Notes: a model not told the origin generated them from the sequence alone. A stretch of DNA of 64,000 nt from Pseudomonas izuensis (GCF_009861505.1 NZ_WTFT01000004.1:402503-466502); one strand, 5' to 3'. Shown: positions 9,064-18,729, numbered from the stretch's first letter. Numbers and translations are program-made.

Positions 9064-10995
9064 TTATCCAATCACCGGTGCACGCAACCAATCCAGCTGC
9101 CCGGCCGGTACCGGTCGTCCAAACCAATACCCCTGCCCCAGATGGCTGCCTTGTTCGAGCAGGAACGCCGCCTGCTCGACCTGCTCGATCCCTTCGGCAT
9201 GCACCTGCATCCCCATGCTCTGCGCCAGGGCGATGATCACCCGCACGATGGCGGCGTCGTCTTCATCCCATGGCAACCCGGCGACAAAGCCTTGATCGAT
9301 CTTGAGCTTCTGCACCGGCAGGCGCTTGAGCCGCAGCAGTGATGAATAACCGGTTCCGAAGTCGTCGATGGCCAGCCGCACACCCAGCTCACGCAGACGA
9401 TGCATCTGCTCCAGCGCGACTTCAGGGTCTTCCATCACCGCGCTTTCCGTGACCTCCAGTTCCAGGCAGGCCGGGGCCAGCCCGGTATCGCGCAGCACTT
9501 GTGCCACTTGCTGGTACAGCTCGCGGCGGGCGAACAGGCGCGAGGACACATTCACCGCGACAAACGACAACACCACGCCGGCCTGTTGCCACTGGCACAT
9601 TTGCCGGCACGCCTGCTGCATCACCCAGGCGTCGATTTCAGCGATCAGACCGGTTCGCTCGGCAATCGGGATGAATTCTGCCGGCGACACCAAGCCACGC
9701 TGCGGATGCTCCCAGCGCACCAGTGCTTCGACGCCGATCAATCGACTGGTTTTAAGGTCATGAACCGGTTGGTAATAGACCCGCAATTGTTGCTGGTCTA
9801 ACGCATTGCGCAATTCGAAGGAGATCTCGACCCGTTGCTGGGCATGGGCGGTCAGCTCCTCGGTATAGAGCGCGTAGCCATTGCGACCACCGCTCTTGGC
9901 CTTGAACAGCGCCGAATCGGCATTGCGCAACAATTGTTCAGCGCTCAAGGCATCGCTGGGGAACAGGCTGATACCGATGCTGGTGTTGATAAACAGCTGA
10001 TGCCCGTCGATCGGAAACGGTTCCTTGAGGCCATCGATAATCCGCCGGGCCAGCGCCGCCGCCTGGACCAAATGCGGACAGCTTTCGGCCAACACGGCGA
10101 ACTCGTCTCCACCCAGTCGCGCCAGGGTTATGCCCGCTCCGAACATAGCTTTCAAGCGCTCCGCCACCGCCTTGAGCAGTTGGTCACCGATGGTATGCCC
10201 GAGGCCGTCGTTGATCATTTTGAAATGATCCAGATCGATCAACAGCAACGCACAACCGCGCTTGTGGACCTGCGCCGACGCCAGGGCCTGCTCGGCGCGG
10301 TCAGTAAACAACAGGCGGTTGGGCAAATCCGTCAGCGCATCGTGGTGCGCCAGGTGCATCAGTTTGTGTTCGGAGTTCTTGATCGCGCTGATGTCGGAAA
10401 ACACCGCGACGTAATGACTGCGCCGCCCCAAGTCGTCATGAATGACACGGATGGTTTGCCATTGCGGGTAGATTTCGCCGCTTTTGCGACGGTTCCAGAT
10501 TTCCCCACTCCACTCCCCCCTGCTGTCGAGTGTCTCGAACATCGCCTGGTAGAAACCTTTCAGATGACGGCCAGACTTGAACAGGCTGGGTCGCTGCCCC
10601 AGCACCTCCTCGCTTTGATAGCCGGTAATCTCCATGAAGGCGCGGTTGACGTGCACGATCAATCCTTCGCCGTTAGTGACCAGCACACCTTCGCGCGTGC
10701 AATCGAACACGGCAGCCGCCTGGCGCAAGCGCTCCCGATCTTCGCTGCGTCCGCGCAACCTAGCGCCGATCCCCAGGCAACGCAGCAGACGCGCCCGGGC
10801 AATGAAAATCAATCCGGCGCTGACCGCCACCCAGGCATAACCGTTGATCAGTTGCCATCGCAACAGCTCGGCCGAGCTATCGAAGAAACTGTTCAATAAA
10901 TAACCACTGAGCTGCATCCAGACCACAGAAAGCAACAGGTAAAGCAGCGCTGCGCGCAAGGCTTCGCGATAGCTGGCAGACATAAGACTGTCCAT
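9064..10995 (-). CDS. Membrane PAS-GGDEF-EAL c-di-GMP protein
   Basis: The 643-residue product has two N-terminal membrane segments (about residues 15-35 and 50-66), a PAS domain (about 92-200), a GGDEF domain with intact LGGDEF and an EAL domain with intact EALVRW plus DDFGTGYSSL. Both catalytic motifs are preserved, so it could make or degrade c-di-GMP. It corresponds by position to P. aeruginosa PA0285, next to the sbp operon and desA. The start could be the ATG at 10995 or the in-frame ATG at 10983; neither has a strong ribosome site. It is divergent from desA. Confidence 0.9.
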   Translation of the reverse strand: MDSLMSASYREALRAALLYLLLSVVWMQLSGYLLNSFFDSSAELLRWQLINGYAWVAVSAGLIFIARARLLRCLGIGARLRGRSEDRERLRQAAAVFDCTREGVLVTNGEGLIVHVNRAFMEITGYQSEEVLGQRPSLFKSGRHLKGFYQAMFETLDSRGEWSGEIWNRRKSGEIYPQWQTIRVIHDDLGRRSHYVAVFSDISAIKNSEHKLMHLAHHDALTDLPNRLLFTDRAEQALASAQVHKRGCALLLIDLDHFKMINDGLGHTIGDQLLKAVAERLKAMFGAGITLARLGGDEFAVLAESCPHLVQAAALARRIIDGLKEPFPIDGHQLFINTSIGISLFPSDALSAEQLLRNADSALFKAKSGGRNGYALYTEELTAHAQQRVEISFELRNALDQQQLRVYYQPVHDLKTSRLIGVEALVRWEHPQRGLVSPAEFIPIAERTGLIAEIDAWVMQQACRQMCQWQQAGVVLSFVAVNVSSRLFARRELYQQVAQVLRDTGLAPACLELEVTESAVMEDPEVALEQMHRLRELGVRLAIDDFGTGYSSLLRLKRLPVQKLKIDQGFVAGLPWDEDDAAIVRVIIALAQSMGMQVHAEGIEQVEQAAFLLEQGSHLGQGYWFGRPVPAGQLDWLRAPVIG

Positions 10996-11130
10996 GTCCC
11001 TACAAAAATGCCGGGATTATAGGTTAAAGACACCTCCAGCCACTCTTATCTGAAAGGGCGACTGGTTTTATCTGTGGGCTCGGTGATAATGCAACGGCTG
11101 TTTTTTTCTTTATCGAGGGCCCTACAGGCT

Positions 11131-12312
11131 ATGTGGTACGAAGGTTTTCTCGGCTTGTCGCCCTGGGCACTGGTGGCAGTCACCCTGCTGATGACCCATG
11201 TGACGATCGTCGCCGTCACGGTCTATCTGCACCGCTATTCCGCCCATCGCTCGCTTGAGCTGAATGCCGGCCTGAAACATTTCTTCCGCTTCTGGTTGTG
11301 GCTCACCACGGCGCAGAACACCCGCGAGTGGACCGCCATCCACCGCAAGCATCACGCCAAATGCGAAACCGTAGATGACCCGCATAGCCCGGTCATCAAG
11401 GGCTTGTCCACGGTCCTGCGCAAAGGTGCCGAGCTGTACCGCGCCGAAGCGGAGAACCCCGAGACCCTGCGCATCTATGGCAAGAACTGCCCCGAAGACT
11501 GGATCGAGCGCAACCTCTACAGCCGCTACCCGCTGCTGGGCGTGGCGATCATGGGCGTCATCGACCTGCTGCTGTTCGGTACCATCGGCATCACCATCTG
11601 GGCCATCCAGATGATGTGGATCCCGGTCTGGGCCGCCGGCGTGGTCAATGGCCTGGGCCATGCCGTCGGCTACCGCAATTTCGAATGCCGCGATGCGGCG
11701 ACCAATCTGGTGCCCTGGGGCATCCTGATCGGCGGTGAAGAACTGCATAACAACCATCACACCTACCCTAACTCGGCAAAACTGTCGGTGAAGAAGTGGG
11801 AGTTCGATCTGGGCTGGGCCTGGATTCAAGTGTTCAGCTTCCTGCGCCTGGCCAAGGTTCAGCGCGTCGCGCCGATTGCCCACCGTGTCGAAGGCAAGGG
11901 CAACCTGGACATGGACACCGCCATGGCGATTCTCAACAACCGCTTCCAGATCATGGCCCAGTACCGCAAATTGGTGATCGGGCCGCTGGTCAAGCAGGAA
12001 CTGGACAAGGTCGATCACTCGGTCCGCCACCAGTTCCGCCGCGCCAAGCGCCTGCTCTCGCGGGAAACCAGCCTGCTGGACGACAGGCACCACGTACGTA
12101 TCCAGAACATGCTCGAGCACAGCCAGGCACTGAAGGTAATTTACGAGAAACGCCTGGCCTTGCAGCAGATCTGGGTCAAGACCAGCTCAAATGGTCATGA
12201 CATGCTGGCCGCCATCAAGGATTGGGTACACGAAGCCGAAGCCAGCGGGATTCAATCCCTGCGCGACTTTGCCGATCAGTTGAAAACCTACTCCCTGCGT
12301 CCTGCTGCCTGA
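11131..12312 (+). CDS. desA: Delta-9 fatty acid desaturase DesA
   Basis: Starting at 11131 the protein (MWYEGFLGLSPWALVAV) has 393 residues, close to the length I recall for P. aeruginosa DesA (PA0286), which desaturates acyl chains of membrane phospholipids aerobically. Histidine boxes are HRYSAHRS, HRKHHAKCE and HNNHHTYP, all of the acyl-lipid/acyl-CoA desaturase class, with four to five membrane helices. In-frame upstream starts exist at 11089 (ATG) and 11074 (GTG) but add residues not expected in the family. It is divergent from the GGDEF-EAL gene, as in P. aeruginosa. A C-terminal helical extension follows the catalytic part. Confidence 0.9.
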   Translation: MWYEGFLGLSPWALVAVTLLMTHVTIVAVTVYLHRYSAHRSLELNAGLKHFFRFWLWLTTAQNTREWTAIHRKHHAKCETVDDPHSPVIKGLSTVLRKGAELYRAEAENPETLRIYGKNCPEDWIERNLYSRYPLLGVAIMGVIDLLLFGTIGITIWAIQMMWIPVWAAGVVNGLGHAVGYRNFECRDAATNLVPWGILIGGEELHNNHHTYPNSAKLSVKKWEFDLGWAWIQVFSFLRLAKVQRVAPIAHRVEGKGNLDMDTAMAILNNRFQIMAQYRKLVIGPLVKQELDKVDHSVRHQFRRAKRLLSRETSLLDDRHHVRIQNMLEHSQALKVIYEKRLALQQIWVKTSSNGHDMLAAIKDWVHEAEASGIQSLRDFADQLKTYSLRPAA

Positions 12313-12328
12313 TTGATCGCCAGGCCTT

Positions 12329-12359
12329 TGTAGGAGCTGTGCACTCGACAGCTCCTACG
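12329..12359. repeat. Single REP-like hairpin after desA
   Basis: A compact hairpin TGTAGGAGCTG ... CAGCTCCTAC, a solitary REP half-element just after the desA stop. It has no T-run and is not a classical terminator. Confidence 0.6.
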
Positions 12360-12507
12360 ACCGCCCGGCGGGATACCTCTGCCTCACCACAGTAAGCGGG
12401 AACTTCATCCCGTATCCCCTATCTCAAAGACACTTCGCCACCCCGGCGGGCTTCGTTGTGGCCGCTTTCGAACCTCGAGCGGCGCACGCCCTTTGAGATT
12501 TGTGCCG

Positions 12508-13497
12508 ATGGTCAATAAAAACCTGAACGACCCATCTCCACCGCAGTGGCCCGAGGCCGCGCAAACCTTGTTGGCGTTGATGCACGCCCAAGGTGAAGTG
12601 GCGCGCCTGAGTGAACGCGAACAGCTGTTCAGCACCCTGCTGGTGAGCGTCAACGCGGTGCTCTGGGCATTCAACTGGGAAACCCGCCAGGTGCTGTATG
12701 TCAGCCCCGCTTATGAACGGCTTTTCGGCCGCTCCGCCGACCTGCTGCTGGCCGACTACAACCAATGGCGCGACGCCATTTACCCCGACGATCTGGAATA
12801 TGCCGAGCGCAGCCTGGCGGACGTGCTGGCCAAAGGTGCCGTCGAAGACCGCGAATACCGGATCATCGACGCCGAGGGCCAGGTGCGCTGGCTCAGCGAC
12901 AAGTGCTTCATCAACCGGCAGGCCGAACCGGGACAGCCGGTAATCATTGTCGGCATCGCGGAAGACATCACCGATAAAAAGCAGATGGAAACCGAGCTGC
13001 AACGCCTGGCCACCACCGACGCCCTGACGCAGAGCAGCAATCGACGACATTTCTTCGAGGGCGCGAACCAGGAATTCGAACGGGCGCGGCAACAAGACAC
13101 GCCGCTGTCGTTCCTGATGCTGGACATCGATGACTTCAAAGCGATCAACGATACCTACGGCCATCAGGAAGGCGATAACGTGCTGCAACATATCGCCGAC
13201 TGCGGCCGCGCGGCGTTGCGGCGCGGTGACCTGTTCGGGCGCATTGGTGGCGAGGAATTCGCTGCGGTGTTCCCCGGCTGCACGCCGGGCATGGCCCTGC
13301 AAGTCGCCGAGCGCTTGCAACGGGAGATCCAGCGCTTGAGCTTCGACCATGACGGCCAGACATTCGGCATCACCGTCAGCCAAGGGTTGACCAGCCTTAC
13401 GGCCGAGGACGAAAACATCGAAAGCCTGTTTGGCCGCGCGGACGCGGCGATGTACCAGGCCAAGCGTGACGGGAAAAACCGGATTATCACCGGCTGA
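12508..13497 (+). CDS. PAS-GGEEF diguanylate cyclase
   Basis: Product of 329 residues from the ATG at 12508; a TTG five codons earlier is less likely. A PAS/PAC domain spans about residues 45-160 (ending EDITDKKQMETEL), followed by a GGDEF domain with the active motif GRIGGEEFAAVFPG. The D-I-D-D-F-K metal site is present, so it should make c-di-GMP from two GTP. No membrane segment is visible, so it is predicted cytoplasmic. By position it matches P. aeruginosa PA0290, downstream of desA and without the gpu genes found between them there. Confidence 0.9.
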   Translation: MVNKNLNDPSPPQWPEAAQTLLALMHAQGEVARLSEREQLFSTLLVSVNAVLWAFNWETRQVLYVSPAYERLFGRSADLLLADYNQWRDAIYPDDLEYAERSLADVLAKGAVEDREYRIIDAEGQVRWLSDKCFINRQAEPGQPVIIVGIAEDITDKKQMETELQRLATTDALTQSSNRRHFFEGANQEFERARQQDTPLSFLMLDIDDFKAINDTYGHQEGDNVLQHIADCGRAALRRGDLFGRIGGEEFAAVFPGCTPGMALQVAERLQREIQRLSFDHDGQTFGITVSQGLTSLTAEDENIESLFGRADAAMYQAKRDGKNRIITG

Positions 13498-13506
13498 CAA
13501 CACCCC

Positions 13507-13602
13507 TGTAGGAGCTGGCTTGCCAGCGAATCCAGACACCTCGGTGTGTCGGATACGCCGTCTTCGCTGCGGTGCGGCGATCCGACAAGCCAGCTCCTAC
13601 AG
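13507..13602. repeat. REP pair, GTAGGAGCTGGC type
   Basis: Inverted arms TGTAGGAGCTGGCTTGCCAG and its complement, with the internal motif GCTGCGGTGCGGCGATCCGA shared with the copy at 624-728. It lies between the convergent GGEEF and HDOD genes. Confidence 0.9.
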
Positions 13603-13617
13603 TGGTTTGTGTGAGAT

Positions 13618-14832
13618 TTATTGTTTGCGCATCCGCATCAGCTCCGGCAACCCGATCTTGAGCAACCGCGCCGTCCGGCTTTTAGCCAGTTCCTCGACGC
13701 CCTCATGCTCAGTCAGGCGCGCCAGTTGCGCCGCCATGTTCATCACCAGCGCTTCACGGGAGTAAACCCCACCACCGAGCTGGTAGGCCGCCGCAATCAG
13801 CTGTCGCAGCTCCAGCGGCAGACGCCAACGGGTGCGCAGTGCCGAGCCATAGGCCGCGCCGAACTCGACCAACGCTTCGCCCACCGCCTCCTGCTCGTCC
13901 AACTCGCCACCGGCCTGCTTCCATTCCTGCAGGCAACGCAGCAACGCCAGGTCACCGAGGCGATGCAGCATGCCGGCGCAATAGCAACGCGCCTGATCCA
14001 GATCCAGCAAACGCGCCAGCGTCCGTGCATATTCGGCGGTGTGCAGCGACAGATCCCAATAACGCTCGGCATAGTCCGCCAGGTACGGATCACTGAGCCT
14101 TGCACTGCGCTTGAGGGTCAGGCCCAGAATCAGGTTCATGCTTTGCCCGGTGCCCAGCCGGTGCAGCGCCTGGGACAGGGTTTGCACGGCGGCGCCATGG
14201 TGCTGGGCCGCGCTGTTGGCGGCGGCGATCAGCACGGCGGTGACCTGCGGATCGGTACGAATCTCGTCTTCCAGTTTCGTCAGGTCGAGGCCGTTGGGAT
14301 TGAGGCTGCGCTTGACCGCCAACTGCACGTCGGTCATCAGCGGCGCACCCTCGGCCAGTTCACGCCGACGCTCCAGGTAAACCGACAAAGTCATGCCCGG
14401 TGCCAGCGACGGCACTTCGCAGGTGACTTCCTTACCCGCATCGAGCAGCAAATCCTGCAAGCGATGGGTCAGGCTTTCCATGTTCAGGGGTTTGGTCAGA
14501 TAAGCGGCTGGCGCCAGCGGCAGGGCTTCGCGCACGCTGGCACTGTCGTTGCGGCTGCTCATCAGAATGAATGGCAGCGGCGGATTGCGTTTGCGCTGGC
14601 GGACACTGCGCAACACATTCAGGCCGTCGACGCCTGGCAACTCCCAGTCGGCAATCACCAGGTCATAAGGATTGGCCGCCAACAGCTCCAGCGCCTGCTG
14701 GCCGTCGGCACACAGGTCCAGTCGCGCATCGCAGCGTACGTTCAGCAGCACTTCCTTGAGCAAATCGCGGGACCAGGGATCGGCCTCGGCAATCAACACT
14801 CTGGGAATGGCAGGTAAATCTAAGACAGTCAT
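13618..14832 (-). CDS. Response regulator with HDOD domain
   Basis: The 404-residue protein has an N-terminal receiver domain (residues 10-130; phosphoacceptor Asp in LVIADWELPG, Lys in AAYLTKPLN). A HDOD domain fills the C-terminal half (about 165-380), with the degenerate HD-like text HRLGDLALL typical of that family. HDOD proteins act in signalling without confirmed hydrolase activity. GGAGAG precedes the start. No sensor kinase is adjacent; P. aeruginosa has a comparable gene (PA0267, from memory) beside gabT. Its output is probably protein-protein interaction. Confidence 0.88.
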   Translation of the reverse strand: MTVLDLPAIPRVLIAEADPWSRDLLKEVLLNVRCDARLDLCADGQQALELLAANPYDLVIADWELPGVDGLNVLRSVRQRKRNPPLPFILMSSRNDSASVREALPLAPAAYLTKPLNMESLTHRLQDLLLDAGKEVTCEVPSLAPGMTLSVYLERRRELAEGAPLMTDVQLAVKRSLNPNGLDLTKLEDEIRTDPQVTAVLIAAANSAAQHHGAAVQTLSQALHRLGTGQSMNLILGLTLKRSARLSDPYLADYAERYWDLSLHTAEYARTLARLLDLDQARCYCAGMLHRLGDLALLRCLQEWKQAGGELDEQEAVGEALVEFGAAYGSALRTRWRLPLELRQLIAAAYQLGGGVYSREALVMNMAAQLARLTEHEGVEELAKSRTARLLKIGLPELMRMRKQ

Positions 14833-14919
14833 ACAGCTCTCCCTGGCAATGCCTGAACCTTAGCGAATGCCGGCCCTTCGATACAGCGCATTTACGCGGG
14901 TAGTATTACGACCGGCATG

Positions 14920-14945
14920 AAAAAACCCGCCGAAGCGGGTTTTTT
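14920..14945 (-). terminator. Terminator after gabT
   Basis: Stem AACCCGC / GCGGGTT with T-runs on both sides, so it can act on either strand. It lies 24 bases after the gabT stop codon and closes the gab transcript before the HDOD gene promoter. Confidence 0.88.
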
Positions 14946-14968
14946 GTCGATCAGGTCACACTTGGCGA

Positions 14969-16246
14969 TCAGAGCTCGGAGAAGCACTCTTCGATGATTG
15001 CCAGACCTTTGTCCAGTTGCTCGTCCGGCGAAGTCAGCGGTACCAGGACGCGCAGAACGTTGCCGTAGGTGCCGCAGGACAGCAGGATCAGACCCTTGTC
15101 ACGCGCCTTGGCGACAACAGCAGCCACTGCAGTCGGGTTTGGCTTGTGGCTATCGCCGCCTTCAAACAGCTCGACCGCGATCATTGCGCCCAGGGCACGG
15201 ACTTCACCGATCACCGGGTACTTGGCCTGGATAGCCTTCAGGCCAGTCACCAGACGCTCGCCGACAGCCTTGCAGCGGTCCAGCAGGTGCTCTTCTTCGA
15301 ACACTTCCATCACGGCCAGGGCCGCGGCGCAAGCGATTGGGCTACCGGCGTAGGTGCCGCCCAGGCCGCCTGGAGCGATGGCGTCCATGTATTCGGCCTT
15401 GCCACACACACCGGCCAGCGGGAAGCCGCCAGCGATGGATTTGGCGAAGGTGGTCAGGTCGGCGGCAACGCCCATCTGTTCCATGGCGAAGAAAGTGCCG
15501 GTACGGCCAGCGCCGGTCTGTACTTCGTCAGCGATCAGCAGGATGCCGTGCTGGTCGCACAGGGCACGCAGACGCTTCATGAACTCTTTAGGCGCGACGT
15601 AGAAACCACCTTCGCCCTGAACCGGCTCGATGATGATCGCAGCGATGTCTTTCGGCTCGGCGTCGTTCTTGAAGATGCGCTCGATGCTGGCGATCGAATC
15701 GTCGATGCTCACGCCATGCAGTTCGTTCGGGTACAGCGCGCGGAAGATGCCGCCTGGCATCAGGCCCATGCCGGCCGAGTAAGGCACGACTTTACCGGTC
15801 AGGCCCAGGGTCATCATGGTGCGACCGTGATAAGCGCCGGTGAAGGCGATCACGCCGGCACGGCCAGTAGCGGCACGGGCGATCTTGATGGAGTTTTCAA
15901 CGGCTTCGGAACCGGTGGTCACCAGCAGGGTTTTCTTGTCGAAATCACCTGGCACCTTGGCGTTGATTTTTTCGCACACTTCTACGTACGGCTCGTAGGC
16001 CAGTACCTGGAAGCAAGTGTGGGTCAGCTTGTTCAGCTGCTCGGTCACGGCGGCAATGACTTTCGGGTGCACGTGGCCGGTGTTCAGCACGGCGATACCG
16101 CCGGCGAAATCGATGAACTCGCGACCTTCAACGTCAGTCACGGTAGCGTTCTTCGCGGAATCGGCGAAGATTGGGTGAATCTGGCCAACACCACGTGGAA
16201 CAGCAGCGGTACGGCGGGCCATCAAAGAAGCGTTAGTCTTGCTCAT
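14969..16246 (-). CDS. gabT: 4-aminobutyrate aminotransferase GabT
   Basis: The 425-residue class-III aminotransferase starts MSKTNASLMARRTAAVPRGV at 16246, where GAGGAAAGT is the ribosome site; a longer frame five codons upstream lacks one. The PLP-binding lysine lies in FAKSIAGGFPL and the cofactor Asp in LLIADEVQTGAGRTG. It converts GABA and 2-oxoglutarate to succinate semialdehyde and glutamate. gabD, which oxidises the product, lies upstream on the same strand, 184 bases away. The cytoplasmic pathway feeds succinate to the TCA cycle. Confidence 0.96.
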   Translation of the reverse strand: MSKTNASLMARRTAAVPRGVGQIHPIFADSAKNATVTDVEGREFIDFAGGIAVLNTGHVHPKVIAAVTEQLNKLTHTCFQVLAYEPYVEVCEKINAKVPGDFDKKTLLVTTGSEAVENSIKIARAATGRAGVIAFTGAYHGRTMMTLGLTGKVVPYSAGMGLMPGGIFRALYPNELHGVSIDDSIASIERIFKNDAEPKDIAAIIIEPVQGEGGFYVAPKEFMKRLRALCDQHGILLIADEVQTGAGRTGTFFAMEQMGVAADLTTFAKSIAGGFPLAGVCGKAEYMDAIAPGGLGGTYAGSPIACAAALAVMEVFEEEHLLDRCKAVGERLVTGLKAIQAKYPVIGEVRALGAMIAVELFEGGDSHKPNPTAVAAVVAKARDKGLILLSCGTYGNVLRVLVPLTSPDEQLDKGLAIIEECFSEL

Positions 16247-16372
16247 ACTTTCCTCATTCACCGCTCATCGGGCGGTGTGGTTCAAGGATTAAGCGGCGGG
16301 GAACAACAGCGACAGCATGCGATGATCGACTGCCACAGCGTTCCCGGCCACCGAGAAAATTCCGTTTGAAGC

Positions 16373-16406
16373 ACGCAAAGGGACAGCGCTCTCGTGCCCT
16401 TTGCGT
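16373..16406. other. Inverted repeat between gabD and gabT
   Basis: A perfect 10-base inverted repeat, ACGCAAAGGG / CCCTTTGCGT around a 14-base loop, in the 184-base gap after the gabD stop. Read on the minus strand it is followed by GCTTCAAACGG, without a T-run. It may be a processing or stabilising hairpin, or a regulator site for separate gabT control. Confidence 0.55.
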
Positions 16407-16430
16407 TTGAAGCGATGCCTTTTTCCGGGC

Positions 16431-17873
16431 TTAGATGCCCAGGCAGAGGTATTTGATTTCCAGGTAATCTTCGATGCCGTACTTGGAGCCTTCACGGCCC
16501 AGGCCCGAGGCCTTGATGCCGCCGAACGGCGCGACTTCGTTGGAGATCAGCCCGGTGTTGACGCCGACCATGCCGTATTCCAGGGCTTCAGCCACACGGA
16601 ACACACGACCCAGGTCGCGAGCATAGAAGTACGAGGCCAGACCGAACTCGGTGTCGTTGGACATCGCGATCACGTCGGCTTCGTCTTTGAAGCGGAACAG
16701 TGGCGCCAATGGACCGAAGGTTTCTTCCTTGGCCACGGCAGCGTTGTTCGGCACGTTGGTCAGGATGGTCGGCTCGAAGAAGTTGCCTTCCATCGGCTTG
16801 CCACCGGCCAGTACGGTCGCGCCTTTGCTCAAGGCGTCGGCGATGTGTTCTTGCACCTTGGCCACGGCTTTTTCGTCGATCAGCGGGCCAGTAGTGGTAC
16901 CTGCTTCCAGACCGTTACCGATCTTCAGCTTGGCAACGGCCACTTTCAGCTTCTCGGCGAATGCGTCGTAGACACCGTCCTGAATGTACAGGCGGTTGGC
17001 GCAGACGCAGGTCTGGCCGTTGTTGCGGTACTTGGAAATGATCGCGCCTTCGACGGCCTTATCCAGATCCGCGTCGTCGAACACGATGAACGGCGCGTTG
17101 CCGCCCAGTTCCAGGGACACTTTCTTGATGTCCTTGGCGCATTCGGCCATCAGCTGACGACCGATTTCGGTCGAACCGGTGAAGGACAGCTTGCGCACGA
17201 TCGGGTTGCTGGTCAGCTCGGTACCGATGTCGCCGGCGCTGCCGGAAACAACACTGAATACACCGGCAGGAATACCGGCACGCTGAGCCAGTTCAGCCAG
17301 GGCGAAAGCCGAGAACGGGGTTTGCGAAGCAGGCTTGAGCACCATGGTGCAACCGGCAGCCAGGGCCGGGCCGGCTTTACGGGTGATCATCGCGGCCGGG
17401 AAGTTCCACGGGGTGATTGCAGCGGTCACGCCGATTGGCTGCTTGATCACGATCAGGCGCTTGTCTGGCTGGTGGCCCGGAATCACGTCACCGTAGATGC
17501 GCTTGGCTTCTTCGGCGAACCACTCGATGAAGGAAGCGGCGTAAACGATTTCACCCTTGGCTTCGGCCAATGGCTTGCCTTGTTCCAGGGTCATCAGGCG
17601 AGCCAGGTCATCCTGGTTCTCGATCATCAGTTCGAACCAGCGACGCAGCTTGGTCGCACGCTCTTTGGCGGTCAGTGCACGCCAGGCCGGCAGCGCCTTG
17701 TCAGCGGCTTCGATGGCACGGCGGGTTTCGGCAGCGCCCATTTTCGGCACGGTGCCCAGAATTTCGCCCGTTGCCGGGTTGTTGACCTTGATCGTCTGAC
17801 CATTGTCGGCATCGACCCACTCGCCATTGATAAAGGCTTGCTGGCGGAACAACTGGGTGTCTTTAAGCTGCAT
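16431..17873 (-). CDS. gabD: Succinate-semialdehyde dehydrogenase GabD
   Basis: The 480-residue aldehyde dehydrogenase starts MQLKDTQLFRQQAFINGEWV at 17873 with AAGGAAA upstream. The frame extends 48 codons further but that region has no homology or ribosome site. The active-site Glu lies in LELGGNAPF and the nucleophilic Cys in NNGQTCVCANR. It oxidises succinate semialdehyde to succinate with NADP+. It is encoded directly upstream of gabT, the usual Pseudomonas order, next to tRNA-Arg as in P. aeruginosa. Confidence 0.96.
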   Translation of the reverse strand: MQLKDTQLFRQQAFINGEWVDADNGQTIKVNNPATGEILGTVPKMGAAETRRAIEAADKALPAWRALTAKERATKLRRWFELMIENQDDLARLMTLEQGKPLAEAKGEIVYAASFIEWFAEEAKRIYGDVIPGHQPDKRLIVIKQPIGVTAAITPWNFPAAMITRKAGPALAAGCTMVLKPASQTPFSAFALAELAQRAGIPAGVFSVVSGSAGDIGTELTSNPIVRKLSFTGSTEIGRQLMAECAKDIKKVSLELGGNAPFIVFDDADLDKAVEGAIISKYRNNGQTCVCANRLYIQDGVYDAFAEKLKVAVAKLKIGNGLEAGTTTGPLIDEKAVAKVQEHIADALSKGATVLAGGKPMEGNFFEPTILTNVPNNAAVAKEETFGPLAPLFRFKDEADVIAMSNDTEFGLASYFYARDLGRVFRVAEALEYGMVGVNTGLISNEVAPFGGIKASGLGREGSKYGIEDYLEIKYLCLGI

Positions 17874-18028
17874 GTCGGCTTTCCTTAACAGCACCGCAAT
17901 GGATGCGGAGCAAATTATGATTGTAGAAAGGCGCCTCAGTAGGCTGCCGTCAGGGAAATCATTCACCGGGCTGAAGCACATAAATAGCGCACGGATTGGA
18001 CTCGTGCGGTTCAGCACCCAGACAAGAG

Positions 18029-18046
18029 CGTTTGAAATCTCAAACG
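18029..18046. promoter_or_regulatory. Palindrome upstream of gabD
   Basis: A perfect 7-base inverted repeat CGTTTGA-AATC-TCAAACG centred about 165 bases upstream of the gabD start, within a 350-base gap between gabD and the tRNA gene. It is a candidate operator for a gab regulator; the regulator is not encoded nearby. The rest of the gap shows no coding potential. Confidence 0.4.
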
Positions 18047-18223
18047 AATCCTAGGATCAAAGGGGGTAAAGGACAATAGGCCGTTCGAAAAAAAGAACGA
18101 AAACGCCGCATTTGCCTGTTTTTTCTGATCAACGTAGCAAACGCAGGTTACGCTTGTGAAAACAGCAAGCGATTCAGCAGCATGGACGCCCGCATTGCAT
18201 ATGAGTATCATGGCGCCCGCATT

Positions 18224-18300
18224 GCACCAGTAGCTCAGCTGGATAGAGTACTGCCCTCCGAAGGCAGGGGTCGTGGGTTCGAATCCCGCCTGGTGCACCA
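18224..18300 (+). tRNA. tRNA-Arg (anticodon CCG)
   Basis: A 77-base cloverleaf: acceptor GCACCAG / CTGGTGC, D-arm AGCTCAGCTGGATAGAG, anticodon stem CTGCC / GGCAG around loop CTCCGAA, T-arm GTGGGTTCGAATCCCGC and encoded CCA. The anticodon CCG reads CGG. It is adjacent to gabD, as in P. aeruginosa. Its 3' half is repeated in degenerate form at 35679-35728, and an integrase remnant starts 75 bases beyond, so it marks the left end of an island. Confidence 0.97.
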
Positions 18301-18310
18301 TACAAAGCAA

Positions 18311-18338
18311 AGGCTCAGGTGAAAACCTGGGCCTTTTT
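18311..18338 (+). terminator. Terminator after tRNA-Arg
   Basis: Hairpin GGCTCAGGT / ACCTGGGCC with one bulge and a five-T tail, 10 bases beyond the tRNA CCA end. It ends the tRNA transcript. Confidence 0.8.
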
Positions 18339-18375
18339 GTTTTCGGCTGTGGCAATTCTGTGCCTAAACCGTGCA

Positions 18376-18729
18376 TCAGGCTTTGATCAGGTTGTCGAAG
18401 GCGCTGCCGTCACGCCGCGTTAGATTGGGGACATAACACGAGTAGACGCGGGACAGCATCTCGGTTGTCGTGTGCCCCATCTGCCTGGCGATCCACTCCG
18501 GATTTTCGCCTACCGCCAGCCATAGGGTCGCCGCCGTATGGCGTGTCTGATAGGGGCGTCGCCGACGCAACCCCAGGTGACGAAGCAGTGGGTAGCCGCA
18601 GCGGGCGACCAGCTCGTTGAAACCTTCGAGCCAGCCCAGGCCGCCACGACCGTTTAGCTCGATGAAGGACGGATTGATAACGTCCTTGACCGGCGAATCC
18701 CAGCCCATGCGCACAGGCCGTAACCCCAA
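18376..18729 (-). pseudogene. Tyrosine recombinase (integrase), C-terminal fragment
   Basis: About 110 residues remain of a tyrosine recombinase: [20 protein letters not shown] (the box II R-H region), then [20 protein letters not shown] with the box His and the nucleophile Tyr, and the native end DNLIKA. The N-terminal DNA-binding part and the box I Arg are missing. Just upstream in another frame lies [20 protein letters not shown], a signal-peptide-like start of some other gene, so the remnant probably arose by deletion. It lies beside tRNA-Arg and reads toward it, the usual arrangement for an island integrase. Confidence 0.82.
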
